Positions 1 to 14,100 of a stretch of DNA of 26,783 bases are shown piece by piece. The translations under genes were made by a program, and so were the position numbers. Positions within the stretch are counted from its first letter, which is position 1. Each line of letters opens with the position of its first letter. Source of the stretch: JAQGMJ01 sp036271855 (lineage in GTDB: Bacteria > Pseudomonadota > Gammaproteobacteria > Burkholderiales > JAEUOS01). Where the stretch lies: contig DATAZV010000542.1 in NCBI GenBank assembly GCA_036271855.1, forward strand, positions 1 through 26,783. Reading direction: 5' to 3'. A model generated the notes under the pieces. That model saw nothing but the letters and a program-made list of their open reading frames with translations, searched no databases and had not been told where the DNA came from.

Positions 1-1087
1 CCTTGGCGGAGGCGCGGCCCAGCAGCAGTTGGGTCACCTCGTTGGCCAGCGCACGCGGGGCGAAGGGGGTGGATTCCAGCTCGATATGGCCCGACTCGAT
101 TTTCGAAAAATCGAGGATATCGTTGATGATCGACAGCAACGATTGCCCGGACTTGTGCGCGATCTCGGCGAATTCGCGCTGCTCGGGCGCCAGGCGCGTC
201 CCCAGCAGCAGTTCGATCATGCCGAGAATGCCGTTCATCGGCGTGCGGATCTCGTGGCTGACCTTGGCGAGGAACTGGCTTTTCGCTTCGTTGGCGGCCT
301 CCGCCGCTGTCTTGGCGGCGATCAGCTGTTGCTCGCGGTCGATCGATTCCTCCAGATAGCGGCGCTGCGTGGCTTCGCTTTCGCTCAATTCGGCAATCCG
401 CTGCTTCACCTCGGCCACCATGTGGAGCAGGTTGTCCTGCAGCACGCCGACCTCGGCGCTGGCTGGTGGTCCCAGATCGAGATCGTCATACTCGCCGGCG
501 CGGATCGCGTGGCTGGCGCGCGACAATCGTTCCAGCGGCCGGGTGAGATAAATGCTGGCCATGCTCAAGGCGACGCCGAAAACGATCATGCTGGCGAGCG
601 CGATGGCTACGCCGCCGCGCCGCAGGGCCCTGCGCGCCGAACTCAGGCCTTCCACCGCGGCACCGTAGTACAAGGTGCCGACCGTCCTGCCTTCCATCTG
701 CAGGGGCAGGCTGAAGTCATAGCGCTCGCCCGCCGCATCGTCCACCACTGCATAGTTGTTGGTTTGCGCCGGCGGCGCGGCGGCATTCCAGTCCGCCGCG
801 GCCAGGCGTTTGCCGGCGGTGTCCTGCACCAGCAGGTAGCGCATGCCCTCGGCTTTGCGGATCTCGCGCAGGGCGGCGGCCAACGCGGCCTGGTCGCCGC
901 GCGCCAGCGGCGCGGCCAGCGCGGCGTTGAGCAGGGTCTGCTCTTCGGCGGTGCGCGACCTGGTCTGCTCCATCACATAGGTGTTGCGCAATACCATTGC
1001 CACCACCAGGAACAGGCACATGGTGGCGAACTGGATTGCCAGGCCGGAGAAGATCAGCTTGCGGCGAAAGGAAAGGCCGGACGACAT
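1..1087 (-). CDS. Membrane sensor histidine kinase, N-terminal part (cut by window edge)
   Basis: About 362 residues can be read from the ATG at 1087 to the window edge with no stop. Residues 11-33 form a hydrophobic segment and residues about 159-181 a second one, so residues 34-158 form a periplasmic sensor region. A HAMP-like linker follows, then a dimerisation/phosphoacceptor segment with the H-box SHEIRTPMNGILGM; the phosphorylated His is residue 278. The later stretch DILDFSKIESG is typical of HisKA kinases, often of hybrid type. The ATP-binding domain and any receiver domain lie outside the window. The gene begins 19 bases after the metC-like stop on the same strand, so the two may be co-transcribed. 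No strong Shine-Dalgarno was seen, so the start rests on the fit of the first membrane segment. No ligand domain in the periplasmic loop was recognised, and no response regulator is visible. Confidence 0.9.
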   Translation of the reverse strand, partial: MSSGLSFRRKLIFSGLAIQFATMCLFLVVAMVLRNTYVMEQTRSRTAEEQTLLNAALAAPLARGDQAALAAALREIRKAEGMRYLLVQDTAGKRLAAADWNAAAPPAQTNNYAVVDDAAGERYDFSLPLQMEGRTVGTLYYGAAVEGLSSARRALRRGGVAIALASMIVFGVALSMASIYLTRPLERLSRASHAIRAGEYDDLDLGPPASAEVGVLQDNLLHMVAEVKQRIAELSESEATQRRYLEESIDREQQLIAAKTAAEAANEAKSQFLAKVSHEIRTPMNGILGMIELLLGTRLAPEQREFAEIAHKSGQSLLSIINDILDFSKIESGHIELESTPFAPRALANEVTQLLLGRASAK

Positions 1088-1106
1088 TGTCGAAATGCGA
1101 TCTGCC

Positions 1107-2282
1107 CTAGAGGCTGGCGCGCATGCGCGCAAACGCCTGGTCCAGGTCGGCGATCAGGTCATCGATGTGTTCCAGGCCGGCGTGGATGCGAAAGCAGGGG
1201 CCGGTATCGGGCCAGCGGGTGGCGCTGCGCACTTCGAGCGGATCGAAGGGCATGATCAGGCTCTCGTAGCCGCCCCAGGAAGCGCCCAGGCCGTACAGCT
1301 TGGTGCTGTCGATGATCATGTCGCGCGCCGCGGTCGGCATCGGCTTGAGCACCACGCCGAACAGGCCGCATGCACCCTTGAAATCGCGCTTCCACAGCGC
1401 ATGGCCGGGGTCGCCGGGCAGGGCAGGGTGCAGCACTCTTGCCACTTCCGGCTGGCGCGCGATCCATTCGGCCAGCGCGATACCCGACTCCCAGTGGCGC
1501 GGCAAGCGCAGCGCCATAGTGCGCAGGCCGCGCGCGGCGAGATAGCAGTCGTCCGGCGCGGCGGTCTGGCCGAAGTCGCTGGTGACGGCTTTGAGTTGCG
1601 GCCAGGCTTCCTTGGTGCAGGTGACCGAGCCCATGATCACATCCGAGTGCCCGACGATGTACTTGGTGGTGGCCTGGATCGACACGTCGACGCCGTGCTC
1701 GAAGGGTTTGAAATACAGCGGCGTGCCCCAGGTGTTGTCCATCATCACCACCGCCTCGTGCTTGTGCGCCGCGTCGGCGATCGCCGGAATGTCCTGCACC
1801 TCGAAGGTCAGCGAGCCGGGCGACTCGACGAATACCAGGCGCGTGTTCGGGCGCATCAGCGCGGCGATGCCGGCGCCGATCAGCGGATCGTAATAGGTCG
1901 TCTCGACGCCGCAGCGCTTGAGTTGCGAGTCGCAGAACCTGCGCGTCGGGCCGTACACGCAGTCCGGCACCAGGATGTGGTCGCCGCTCTTCACGTAGCC
2001 GAGAATCGGGATGACGCACGCGGCCAGGCCGGAGGGATAGATCTGGCATTTGTAGCCGCCCTCAAGCTCGGCCAGCGCCTCTTCCAGCAGATGCTTGGTC
2101 GGCGTGCCGTTCAGGCCGTAGTAGGTGCCGGGCTTTTCCTGTGCGCGATCCTTCTTCTTCTGCTCCCATTCGGCCATGTCGGCCGACAGGATGGTGGAGG
2201 CGCGAAATACCGGCGTATTGACGTTGCCGGCGAAGCGTTCGGGATGGCGGCCCAGGTGGGCGGCTTTGGTTTCATCTTGCAT
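1107..2282 (-). CDS. metC: Cystathionine beta-lyase (PLP-dependent, Cys/Met metabolism family)
   Basis: A 391-residue protein of the gamma-family PLP enzymes. MetC cleaves cystathionine to homocysteine, pyruvate and ammonia in methionine synthesis in the cytoplasm. The PLP-binding lysine is K207 in the motif ATTKYIVGHSDV. Other visible family motifs are the substrate/cofactor stretch YPSGLAA near 82-88 and MMDNTWGTPLY near 180-190. Length and the C-terminal segment RIHAGLEHIDDLIADL fit MetC (about 395 residues) better than MetB, although the two are hard to separate by motif alone. The ATG at 2282 is chosen because it gives the family N-terminus; the preceding bases are C-rich and show no Shine-Dalgarno. 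A good promoter lies 35 bases upstream. The next gene on the strand is the histidine kinase, 19 bases on. Confidence 0.9.
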   Translation of the reverse strand: MQDETKAAHLGRHPERFAGNVNTPVFRASTILSADMAEWEQKKKDRAQEKPGTYYGLNGTPTKHLLEEALAELEGGYKCQIYPSGLAACVIPILGYVKSGDHILVPDCVYGPTRRFCDSQLKRCGVETTYYDPLIGAGIAALMRPNTRLVFVESPGSLTFEVQDIPAIADAAHKHEAVVMMDNTWGTPLYFKPFEHGVDVSIQATTKYIVGHSDVIMGSVTCTKEAWPQLKAVTSDFGQTAAPDDCYLAARGLRTMALRLPRHWESGIALAEWIARQPEVARVLHPALPGDPGHALWKRDFKGACGLFGVVLKPMPTAARDMIIDSTKLYGLGASWGGYESLIMPFDPLEVRSATRWPDTGPCFRIHAGLEHIDDLIADLDQAFARMRASL

Positions 2283-2316
2283 GGGGAGGGGGAGACCGGG
2301 AAAGCGGAACGTACAG

Positions 2317-2345
2317 AGTATAATTTCGTCTTGCGCAATTGTCAC
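2317..2345 (-). promoter_or_regulatory. Sigma70-type promoter for metC
   Basis: On the minus strand GTGACA (2345-2340, 5/6 to TTGACA) and TATACT (2322-2317, 5/6 to TATAAT) are separated by exactly 17 bases. The expected start of transcription is near 2310, giving a leader of about 28 bases before the ATG at 2282. The plus strand carries a perfect TATAAT at 2319-2324 overlapping this -10, but with no recognisable -35 at 16-18 bases. Confidence 0.6.
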
Positions 2346-2419
2346 AACCGCATGCGTGCCGGGATTTCGGGTTCGGCGCGGTTGTTGCAAATGTTCCCTC
2401 CCTCCGCATTCGCTCGCCG

Positions 2420-6376
<3,957 letters not shown>

Positions 6377-6408
6377 TTGCGGCGCCGGGCGGCGCGGCGT
6401 GCAGACTC

Positions 6409-7359
6409 CTAGTGCAACGTCTCCGGCCGGGAGTCGAGCATTTCGACGCCGTGCAGGCCGGAGTGCAAAACCGCACTGCGCAAGGTTTCAATTGCCGCCG
6501 TGCGGGTAAAGCTCTTGCGCCAGGTCAGCACCACACGGCGGTCGGGCACCGGCGCGGTGAATGGGCGATAGACAATCAGGTCGTTCTTTTTCGGCTTGTC
6601 CGGCACCGCTGAGGCGGGCAGCACGGTCAGGCCGACGCCCGAGGCCACCATGTGACGGATGGTTTCCAGTGAGGAGCCTTCAAAGGTTCTCTGGATGCCC
6701 TCGGCGCCGCTGGAGGAAAAGCGCATCAGCTCCGGGCACACCTGCAACACCTGGTCGCGCAGGCAATGGCCGTTGCCCAGCAGCAGCATGGTCTCTTTTT
6801 TCAGGTCAGCGGCGGGAATCGCCTTGCGGCCGCCCCAGGCATGGCCCGCCGGCACCGCCACCAGGAAGGGCTCGTCGTAAAGCGGCTGCATCAGCAGCCC
6901 GGGCTCGGAAAAGGGCAGGGCGACGATGGCGACGTCGATCTCGCCGCTCTTGAGCATTTCCAGCAGCCGGTGGGTGAAGTTTTCCTCGATGATCAGCGGC
7001 ATCTCGGGCGCTGCCTTGATGATCTTCGGCACCAGCGCCGGCAGCAGGTAAGGGGCGATGGAATAGATCACACCGACACGCAAGGGGCCGGCCAGCGGGT
7101 CGCGGCCGTGCTTGGCCAGTTCCTTGATGGTGCCGGCCTGCTCCAGCACGCGCTGCGCCTGCGCCACGATCTCGGTGCCCACCTGGGTGACGCCGACTTC
7201 CGAGGGCCCGCGCTCGAACAGCGCAACGCCCAGTTCGTCCTCCAGCTTTTTCACCGCTACAGACAGGGTGGGCTGGCTGACAAAGCAGGCATCGGCGGCG
7301 CGGCCGAAATGGCGCTCGCGGGCGACGGCGACGATGTAACGCAGTTCGGTCAGGGTCAT
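6409..7359 (-). CDS. oxyR: LysR-type hydrogen peroxide regulator OxyR
   Basis: A 316-residue LysR-type transcription factor. The winged helix-turn-helix occupies residues 1-60 (LRYIVAVARERHFGRAADAC, then SQPTLSVAVKKLE), followed by the effector-binding domain. The two redox cysteines of OxyR are present at the same numbers as in Escherichia coli: C199 in GHCLRDQ and C208 in VCPEL. TSLETLR-like SSLETIRHMVASGVGLTVLP follows, also typical of OxyR. By family knowledge, peroxide forms a C199-C208 disulfide that switches the protein to an activator of catalase and peroxiredoxin genes. No katG or ahpC is adjacent. The gene is convergent with purL, whose stop is 32 bases away. The ATG at 7359 is the only sensible start. 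A perfect -10 lies only 6 bases upstream within a palindromic region, so the mRNA may be nearly leaderless. Confidence 0.95.
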   Translation of the reverse strand: MTLTELRYIVAVARERHFGRAADACFVSQPTLSVAVKKLEDELGVALFERGPSEVGVTQVGTEIVAQAQRVLEQAGTIKELAKHGRDPLAGPLRVGVIYSIAPYLLPALVPKIIKAAPEMPLIIEENFTHRLLEMLKSGEIDVAIVALPFSEPGLLMQPLYDEPFLVAVPAGHAWGGRKAIPAADLKKETMLLLGNGHCLRDQVLQVCPELMRFSSSGAEGIQRTFEGSSLETIRHMVASGVGLTVLPASAVPDKPKKNDLIVYRPFTAPVPDRRVVLTWRKSFTRTAAIETLRSAVLHSGLHGVEMLDSRPETLH

Positions 7360-7365
7360 GCCTAA

Positions 7366-7396
7366 ATTATACTATCAATAACAATATTTTGATAGT
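7366..7396 (-). promoter_or_regulatory. oxyR promoter -10 with overlapping LysR-type palindrome
   Basis: The minus strand has TATAAT at 7371-7366, 6 bases before the oxyR ATG. It abuts an inverted repeat with arms ACTATCAA (7371-7378) and TTGATAGT (7389-7396) separated by 10 AT-rich bases. The repeat contains the T-N11-A arrangement of LysR-type boxes and the CTAT/ATAG quartets of OxyR sites, though not at canonical OxyR spacing. Negative autoregulation by OxyR binding here is likely by analogy. The -35 (TATCAA with a 17-base spacer) is poor. Confidence 0.55.
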
Positions 7397-7412
7397 TTAT
7401 ATGAATGATAAG

Positions 7413-7443
7413 AGGCAAAAAAAGCCGCCTCGCGGCGGCTTTT
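7413..7443 (-). terminator. Rho-independent terminator after the parvulin gene
   Basis: The arms GCCGCC (7424-7429) and GGCGGC (7434-7439) form a strong stem around a 4-base loop, extended by A/T pairs on both sides. On the minus strand the stem is followed by a run of seven T (7423-7417). It sits 19 bases after the stop of the parvulin gene and separates that operon from oxyR. Its T-tract on the plus strand is shorter, so it is mainly a minus-strand terminator. Confidence 0.85.
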
Positions 7444-7461
7444 GTCCTGGGCGCAGACCGG

Positions 7462-8241
7462 CTATTCGATCTTGGCCTTGCTGCGCAGCTCCGCCAGCAG
7501 CTTGTCGATGCGGTCACGCTGCGCCACTTCCTGCAACTGCTGGCGCACCTGCTCGAACGGCGGGAAAGAGGCGCTGCGCACATCGTCGACGCGAATGATG
7601 TGCCAGCCGAACTGGCTCTGCACCGGGGTTTCGGTGGTCTTGCCTTTTTCCAGCGTGACCAGCACCTTGGAGAATTCCGGCACGTAGGTCTCGGCCGGTG
7701 CCCAGTCGAGCGAGCCGCCCTTGTCCTTGCTGCCCGGGTCGATCGACTGTTTGGCCAGGTCCTCGAATTTCGCGCCGCCCTTGAGCTTGGCGAGAATCGC
7801 CTTGGCCTCGGGCTCGGTTTTCACCAGGATATGCCGCGCCAGGTATTCCTTGCGCGGATTCTTGTCGAATTCGGCCTTGCGCAGGTCGTATGCGGCCTTG
7901 ACGTCGGCGTCGGTCACCGGATTCTTCTTTACATAATCCTGCAGCACCGCGCGCACCAATACGGACTGGCGCTGGAATTCGAGCTGGGTGGCGACATCCG
8001 GCTGCTTGGCCAGGCCAAGGCGGTTGGCCTCCTGGCTCAGGATTTCATAGGTGATCAGCTGGTCCTTGATCCGGGCGCGCAGTTCCGGCGAATCCGGCTG
8101 GCCCTGCGTGGCCAGCTGGGTCGCCATCGCATCGGCGCGCGTGGTGGGGATGGCCACGCCGTTGACCTTGGCCAGGTTCTGTGCGAACAGCGGGCCGGAA
8201 GCCAGCAGGCCGGCGAGCAGCAGGGGGGCGTATTTTTTCAT
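7462..8241 (-). CDS. Periplasmic parvulin-type peptidyl-prolyl cis-trans isomerase
   Basis: A 259-residue PpiC/SurA-type foldase. Residues 1-20 are a signal peptide (MKKYAPLLLAGLL, cleavage near LFA-QN), so the protein is exported. The helical N-terminal region (about 25-125) resembles the chaperone part of SurA/PrsA-like proteins (VNGVAIP, DQLITYEILSQEA, LVRAVLQDYV). The parvulin domain spans about 132-225: ARHILVKTE, the loop DPGSKDKGGSLDW and the end FGWHIIRVDDVR. The expected role is proline isomerisation and folding of envelope proteins. The ATG at 8241 has a good AGGAAG Shine-Dalgarno 7 bases upstream. It follows the bolA-like gene by 20 bases on the same strand and ends before a strong terminator, so it is the last gene of the run. 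Confidence 0.93.
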   Translation of the reverse strand: MKKYAPLLLAGLLASGPLFAQNLAKVNGVAIPTTRADAMATQLATQGQPDSPELRARIKDQLITYEILSQEANRLGLAKQPDVATQLEFQRQSVLVRAVLQDYVKKNPVTDADVKAAYDLRKAEFDKNPRKEYLARHILVKTEPEAKAILAKLKGGAKFEDLAKQSIDPGSKDKGGSLDWAPAETYVPEFSKVLVTLEKGKTTETPVQSQFGWHIIRVDDVRSASFPPFEQVRQQLQEVAQRDRIDKLLAELRSKAKIE

Positions 8242-8261
8242 TGTGCTTCCTAGGGTAATGA

Positions 8262-8534
8262 TCAGATTTCTCCAGGCGCGCGGGTGACCAGCGCCAGGGC
8301 GTGGATATCGTGCTGCATCAGCGGCTGCAAGGCGGCATAGACCATGCGGTGCCTGGCCACGCGCGACTGCCCCGCGAACCGCGGCGATACGACGATGAGC
8401 CGGTAATGTCCGCCGCCGCCACGGGCGCCCGGGTGGCCGACATGCAGGCCGCTTTCGTCCTGCAGTTCCAGTGTTTCCGGCAGCAGCGGGGCCAGCCGGG
8501 CGCGGATGTCGCTTTCGATGGTGGCGGCACTCAA
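8262..8534 (-). CDS. bolA: BolA family protein (TTG start)
   Basis: A 90-residue BolA-fold protein. The family pattern is clear: helix then strand ETLELQDESGLHVGH, the glycine-rich loop, HYRLIVVS, PRFAGQSRVARHRMVY and the C-terminal DIHALALVTRAPGE. BolA proteins act in iron-sulfur cluster handling with monothiol glutaredoxins and in stress morphology control; which one applies here cannot be read. The start is most likely the TTG at 8534: the last two codons of the upstream yciB gene (GGG GAG) provide a Shine-Dalgarno 8 bases before it, and the coding phase is right. The gene begins 5 bases after the yciB stop, so the two are translationally linked. An in-frame ATG much farther upstream lies inside yciB in another frame and is not a credible start. 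Confidence 0.88.
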   Translation of the reverse strand: MSAATIESDIRARLAPLLPETLELQDESGLHVGHPGARGGGGHYRLIVVSPRFAGQSRVARHRMVYAALQPLMQHDIHALALVTRAPGEI

Positions 8535-8539
8535 GAGAA

Positions 8540-9097
8540 CTACTCCCCGCCCTTGGCAAGAGGCATCTCTTCGTGCTGCATGTGGCGATAGACGTAGAAG
8601 CCCTGGATCACCATGAACACCAGCAGCGCCCCGTACATGCCGAAGAAGCGAAAGCTGCCCCACACCTCGCGCGAAAACTGCAGCGCGACGTAGAGATTGG
8701 CAGAGCCGATCAGAAGGAAATAAGCCACCCACATCAGGTTCAGGCGCCCCCAGGCGCCCTCCGGCATGACGATCTGCTTTTCCAGCATCAGCTTGGGCAG
8801 GTTCTTCTTGAACAGCCAGGGCGCGCACAGAAATACCAGGGCGAAACCCCAGTTGAGCACGGTGGGTTTGAGCTTGATGAAAATGTCGTCGTGCAAGGTC
8901 AGGGTGAGGGTGCCGAACGCGATGATCGCCAGGGAGGTGACCAGGTGCATGCGCTTGAAGCGGCCATAATAAATACGCCCGACCAGCAGTTGCACGGCAG
9001 CCAGCACCATCGCCAGCATGGTGGCCAGATAGATGTCGATGCCGAAAGCGACCAGCAGGAACGGCAGGGCCGGAATCAGGTCGATCAGAAAATCCAT
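8540..9097 (-). CDS. yciB: Inner membrane protein YciB (septation protein A family)
   Basis: A 185-residue polytopic protein with the family start MDFLIDLIPALPFLLVAF. About five hydrophobic segments can be seen: roughly residues 3-18, 22-42, 50-68, 78-96, 118-138 and 150-170, some too short to be certain. KKNLPKLMLEKQIVMPE and WVAYFLLIGSANLYVA are conserved in this family. YciB is an inner-membrane protein linked to cell envelope synthesis and septation; its molecular activity is not established. The ATG at 9097 is preceded by GAGAG at an unusually short distance. It is upstream of bolA and the parvulin gene on the same strand, a bolA/yciB neighbourhood common in Betaproteobacteria. Confidence 0.93.
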   Translation of the reverse strand: MDFLIDLIPALPFLLVAFGIDIYLATMLAMVLAAVQLLVGRIYYGRFKRMHLVTSLAIIAFGTLTLTLHDDIFIKLKPTVLNWGFALVFLCAPWLFKKNLPKLMLEKQIVMPEGAWGRLNLMWVAYFLLIGSANLYVALQFSREVWGSFRFFGMYGALLVFMVIQGFYVYRHMQHEEMPLAKGGE

Positions 9098-9176
9098 AGC
9101 TCTCTATTGTACCCGTTCGGGTGTGGCCGGCCCGCCTCCCGGTAGGGCGGTTTGCACCGTCCGTCGGGCCGTGTTT

Positions 9177-9572
9177 TCAGCGATTGCGAAAGCGCATCGA
9201 TGCGGAATTGATGCAATAGCGCAGGCCGGTGGGGGCAGGGCCGTCCTCGAATACGTGCCCCTGGTGGGCGCCGCATTGGGCGCAGTGCACCTCGGTGCGG
9301 CGCATGCCGAACTTGCCGTCGGTCTGGCTGGCGACGTTGGCCGCAACGGCGGGCTGCCAGAAGCTCGGCCAGCCGGTGCCGGACTCGAATTTCTGCTGCG
9401 CATCCCACAGCGGCGCGCCGCAGCAGATGCAGTCATAGACACCGTCTTCATGATGGTCGTGGTACTCGCCGGTGAAGGCGCGCTCGGTGCCGTGCTTGCG
9501 CGTGACTTCGTACTGGATCGGGCTGAGCTCGGCTTTCCAGTCGGCGTCGGTCTTGCTCTTGGTGTCGCTCAT
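9177..9572 (-). CDS. msrB: Peptide-methionine (R)-S-oxide reductase
   Basis: A 131-residue MsrB. It reduces methionine-R-sulfoxide in proteins using a catalytic cysteine recycled by thioredoxin. The catalytic Cys is C120 in LRYCINSASMRF. Four zinc cysteines are present as two pairs, C48/C51 (CICC) and C97/C100 (CAQC). GTGWPSFWQP (residues 65-74) and GHVFEDGP are the substrate-binding family motifs. There is no signal peptide, so it is cytoplasmic. The ATG at 9572 has AGGAAA about 9 bases upstream. It lies 67 bases after the selO stop on the same strand, so the two oxidative-damage proteins may be co-expressed. Confidence 0.96.
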   Translation of the reverse strand: MSDTKSKTDADWKAELSPIQYEVTRKHGTERAFTGEYHDHHEDGVYDCICCGAPLWDAQQKFESGTGWPSFWQPAVAANVASQTDGKFGMRRTEVHCAQCGAHQGHVFEDGPAPTGLRYCINSASMRFRNR

Positions 9573-9639
9573 GATGGGTTTCCTATACGGGCGGAAAAGG
9601 TACGGCGTCGGCGTGCGCGCGGATGCGGCGGCGTGGCGC

Positions 9640-11139
<1,500 letters not shown>

Positions 11140-11179
11140 GATGGGGTATTCTGACCAAAATCAGGGAGATGGCAGGAAC

Positions 11180-14100
11180 ATGAGGGCAGCGCGCAATACA
11201 TCAATACGGCATTGTATCGCCGTGGCCTGCATGGCCTTTGCCATCGCCGGCCTGACGGCATTTTCGACTGCCGCAACGGCCCAGGGTTCCAAGGTGATTT
11301 CCCTGCGCGACGCGCAACGCTGGCAGCAACTGCAGGGCGACGCCGAAACCCAGCTCGGCAAGGGCGACTATACCCAGGCCGAGAGCCTGGCCAGGCAGGC
11401 GGTGGCGGCGGGCCTGGCCGGCTTCGGCCCGGGTGACCCGAACGTGGCGGCGAGCTACGCGGTGCAGGGCGGCGCGCAATTGAAAAACAGCAACATCAGC
11501 GACGCCGAGGCCAGCTTTCGCCAGGCTTTGGGGATTTACGAAAAACGCTTCGGCCCTGAGCATGAATTCGTCGGCGCCATGCTCAACAACCTCGGCCTGG
11601 TGCTGGAGCGCCAGGGCAATTTCAGCGGCGCCGAGCTGCTGCTGCGCCGCGCGCTGGCGATCAAGGAAAAGAAACAGGGCAAGAACAACCCGGACACCGC
11701 CGTGACACTTGCCAACCTGGCGCGTGTCCTCGACCGTCAGGGCAAGAGCGGCCAGCTGGCCCAGGCCGGTGCAACATCGCCGGCGCCCGGTGCGCCGGCT
11801 GGATCCGCCGAAGCCCAGCAACTGGTGGCGCAGGCGCAGTCCGCGGCCAGCCAGGGTGACTTCAGCCAGGCCGAAGCCCTGCATCGCCGCGCCCTGGCAG
11901 TCCACGAAAAGGAACTCGGCCCGGAACACCCGACCACGCTGGCCACCCTCACAAACCTGGGCAACGTGATGCTGCTGCAGGGCAAGTTCAAGCAGGCCGA
12001 ACAATTGTTCCGCCGCGTGCTGGCGGCGCGCGAAAAGGTGCTGGGGCCGGAGCACCCGGACACCGCCGTCAGCCTGAACAACGTCGCCAACGCCTTGTTC
12101 GAGCAGTTCAAACAGGACGAAATGAATTCGCCGCCGTCGCGCCGGCTGCGCACCACGGGCGCCAACCAGCAGCAGACCCCGGAAGCCGAAACCCTGTACC
12201 GCCGCGCCCTGGCGATCCAGGAAAAGCAGCTCGGTCCCAATCACCCGGCGCTGGCCGCCACCCTCAACAACCTGGCGGTGCTGCTGGCCGGGCGTGGCAT
12301 GTACCCGGACGCCGAGGCGATGCACAAGCGCGCCATTGCGATTGCCGAAAAATCGCTCGGGCCGAACCATCCCGACACGGCCGCCATGCTCACCGCGCTG
12401 GCCATCACCTACGACCGCCAGGGCAAGAACGGCGATGCCGAAGCCCTCTACTCGCGCGCCGTCGCCATTGCCCGCGACGCCAAGCTGCCGCGCAACCTGC
12501 TGGTCAACGCCAGCAGCATGGGCTACAGCCTGACCCGCCGCGGCCGCCTGCGCGACGCGCTGCCGTACTACCGCGAGGCGGTGGATGCGCTCGAAGCCAT
12601 GTACACGCAGACGCGCGGCCTCTCGGAGGAATCGCGCCAGGCGTTTCTGGGCCAGTTTGCCTATGTCTACCGCGAACTGGTGCGCATCCTCGTCACTCTG
12701 CACGCCTCGGAGCCGGCTGTCGGTTACGACCGCGAAGCCCTGGCGGTGGTGTCGCGCAGCCAGTCGCGGGTGTTTTCCGAAATGCTCAAGCAGGCCGACG
12801 TCGCGCGCTTCTCCAGCACGCCGGTGTTCATGCAACTCAAGCAAAAACGGGAGAGCCTGCAGGAACGCGTCGGCGCGCTGCGCTTCGCCTATCTATCGGT
12901 CGCGGAGAGCCAGGCGGGCGCCGCCGGCCAGCGCGCGGAAATCGGCCGCCAGACCCAGCAGGTCGAGGCAGAACTGAAGCAGACCGAAGACCAGCTCTGG
13001 CGCGACTATCCGCGCTACATGGAACTCGCCAGCCCGCGCCCGGTAACCGCCGACGACCTGCAAAAGCGCTTGCTGAAAGACGGCGAAGCGCTGGTGACCT
13101 TCGCCCTGCTGCCTTCCGAGGCGGTGGTGTTTGCCGTCACCCGCGACAAGTTCCGCATGGTCACGGTAAAGGTGCCGCGCGAGGAATTCGGGCGCCGGGT
13201 GGCGCGCATCCGCCGGCCGATGGAGCAGGTGGCACAGGGCGAGCCGCTCACCGTGTTGCGCCAGATCGACCCGGAAGTGCTGCAAAGCCTGTACCGCGAC
13301 CTGCTGGCGCCCGTGGCCGATATGCTCAAGGGCACGCGGCAGGTGCTGGTGGCCGCGGACGGTCCGCTGTATACACTGCCGTTCGAGCTGATGCTGACCC
13401 GCTACGGCGATGCCGAGCGCAGCAAGTTCGAGTCGCTGCGCGCCGCCAGCGACGGCACGCCGGCCCATCCTTTTCTCGGCGAATACGCCAGCCTTCCCTA
13501 CCTCGGCCACGAACTGCGCTTTGTCTACCTGCCCAGCCTGGCCGCCCTGGTCTCGCAGCGCAGCAACCCCAAGCCGCCGGCGCGCTACGGCCAGCAACTG
13601 GTGGCCTTCGCCGATGCCATGTTCGGCGGCGAGGCCGGCGACGCCGGTTACAACGCCAACACCCGCACCCTGCTGGGCGTGCTGGCCGCCAGTGCGCCCG
13701 GCGGCGCACCGCGCATCCCGCGCCTGCCGGAAACGGCGCAGGAGGCGCGCGACGCATCGGCGGTGGTCGGCACCCCCTCGCAAATCTTCCTGCGCCGCGA
13801 CGCCCAGGAAAAACGCGTCAAGTCGGGCGCGCTGAAGGACGCGCGCTACGTGCTGTTCGCCACCCACGGCTTTCTCGGCGCCGACTTTTTGCAGAACATC
13901 GACCTTACCCTGGACGCCGACGGCAACGTTATCCGCAGCGCCGCCAACAAGGGCGCCCTGGCGCAACCGGCCCTGGCGCTCACTCTCACCGGCGACTTGC
14001 AGGGCGAGGACGGCCTGCTGTCGATGAAGGAAGTGATCGAAGACGTCGAGCTCAATGCCGAGCTGGTGGTGCTTTCCGCCTGCAACACCGCGGGTGAGAC

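Noticed and set aside
2319..2324. Perfect plus-strand TATAAT as the purL promoter
   Set aside because: No -35 match at 16-18 bases; it may simply reflect the overlapping minus-strand -10 of metC. Mentioned as a finding but not called as a promoter.
9106..9111. TACAAT on the minus strand just before yciB as a promoter
   Set aside because: No -35 upstream, and the transcript would begin almost on the start codon, inside the GAGAG ribosome site.
9133..9151. CCGCC/GGCGG hairpin after msrB as a terminator
   Set aside because: Short stem and no T-run on either strand.
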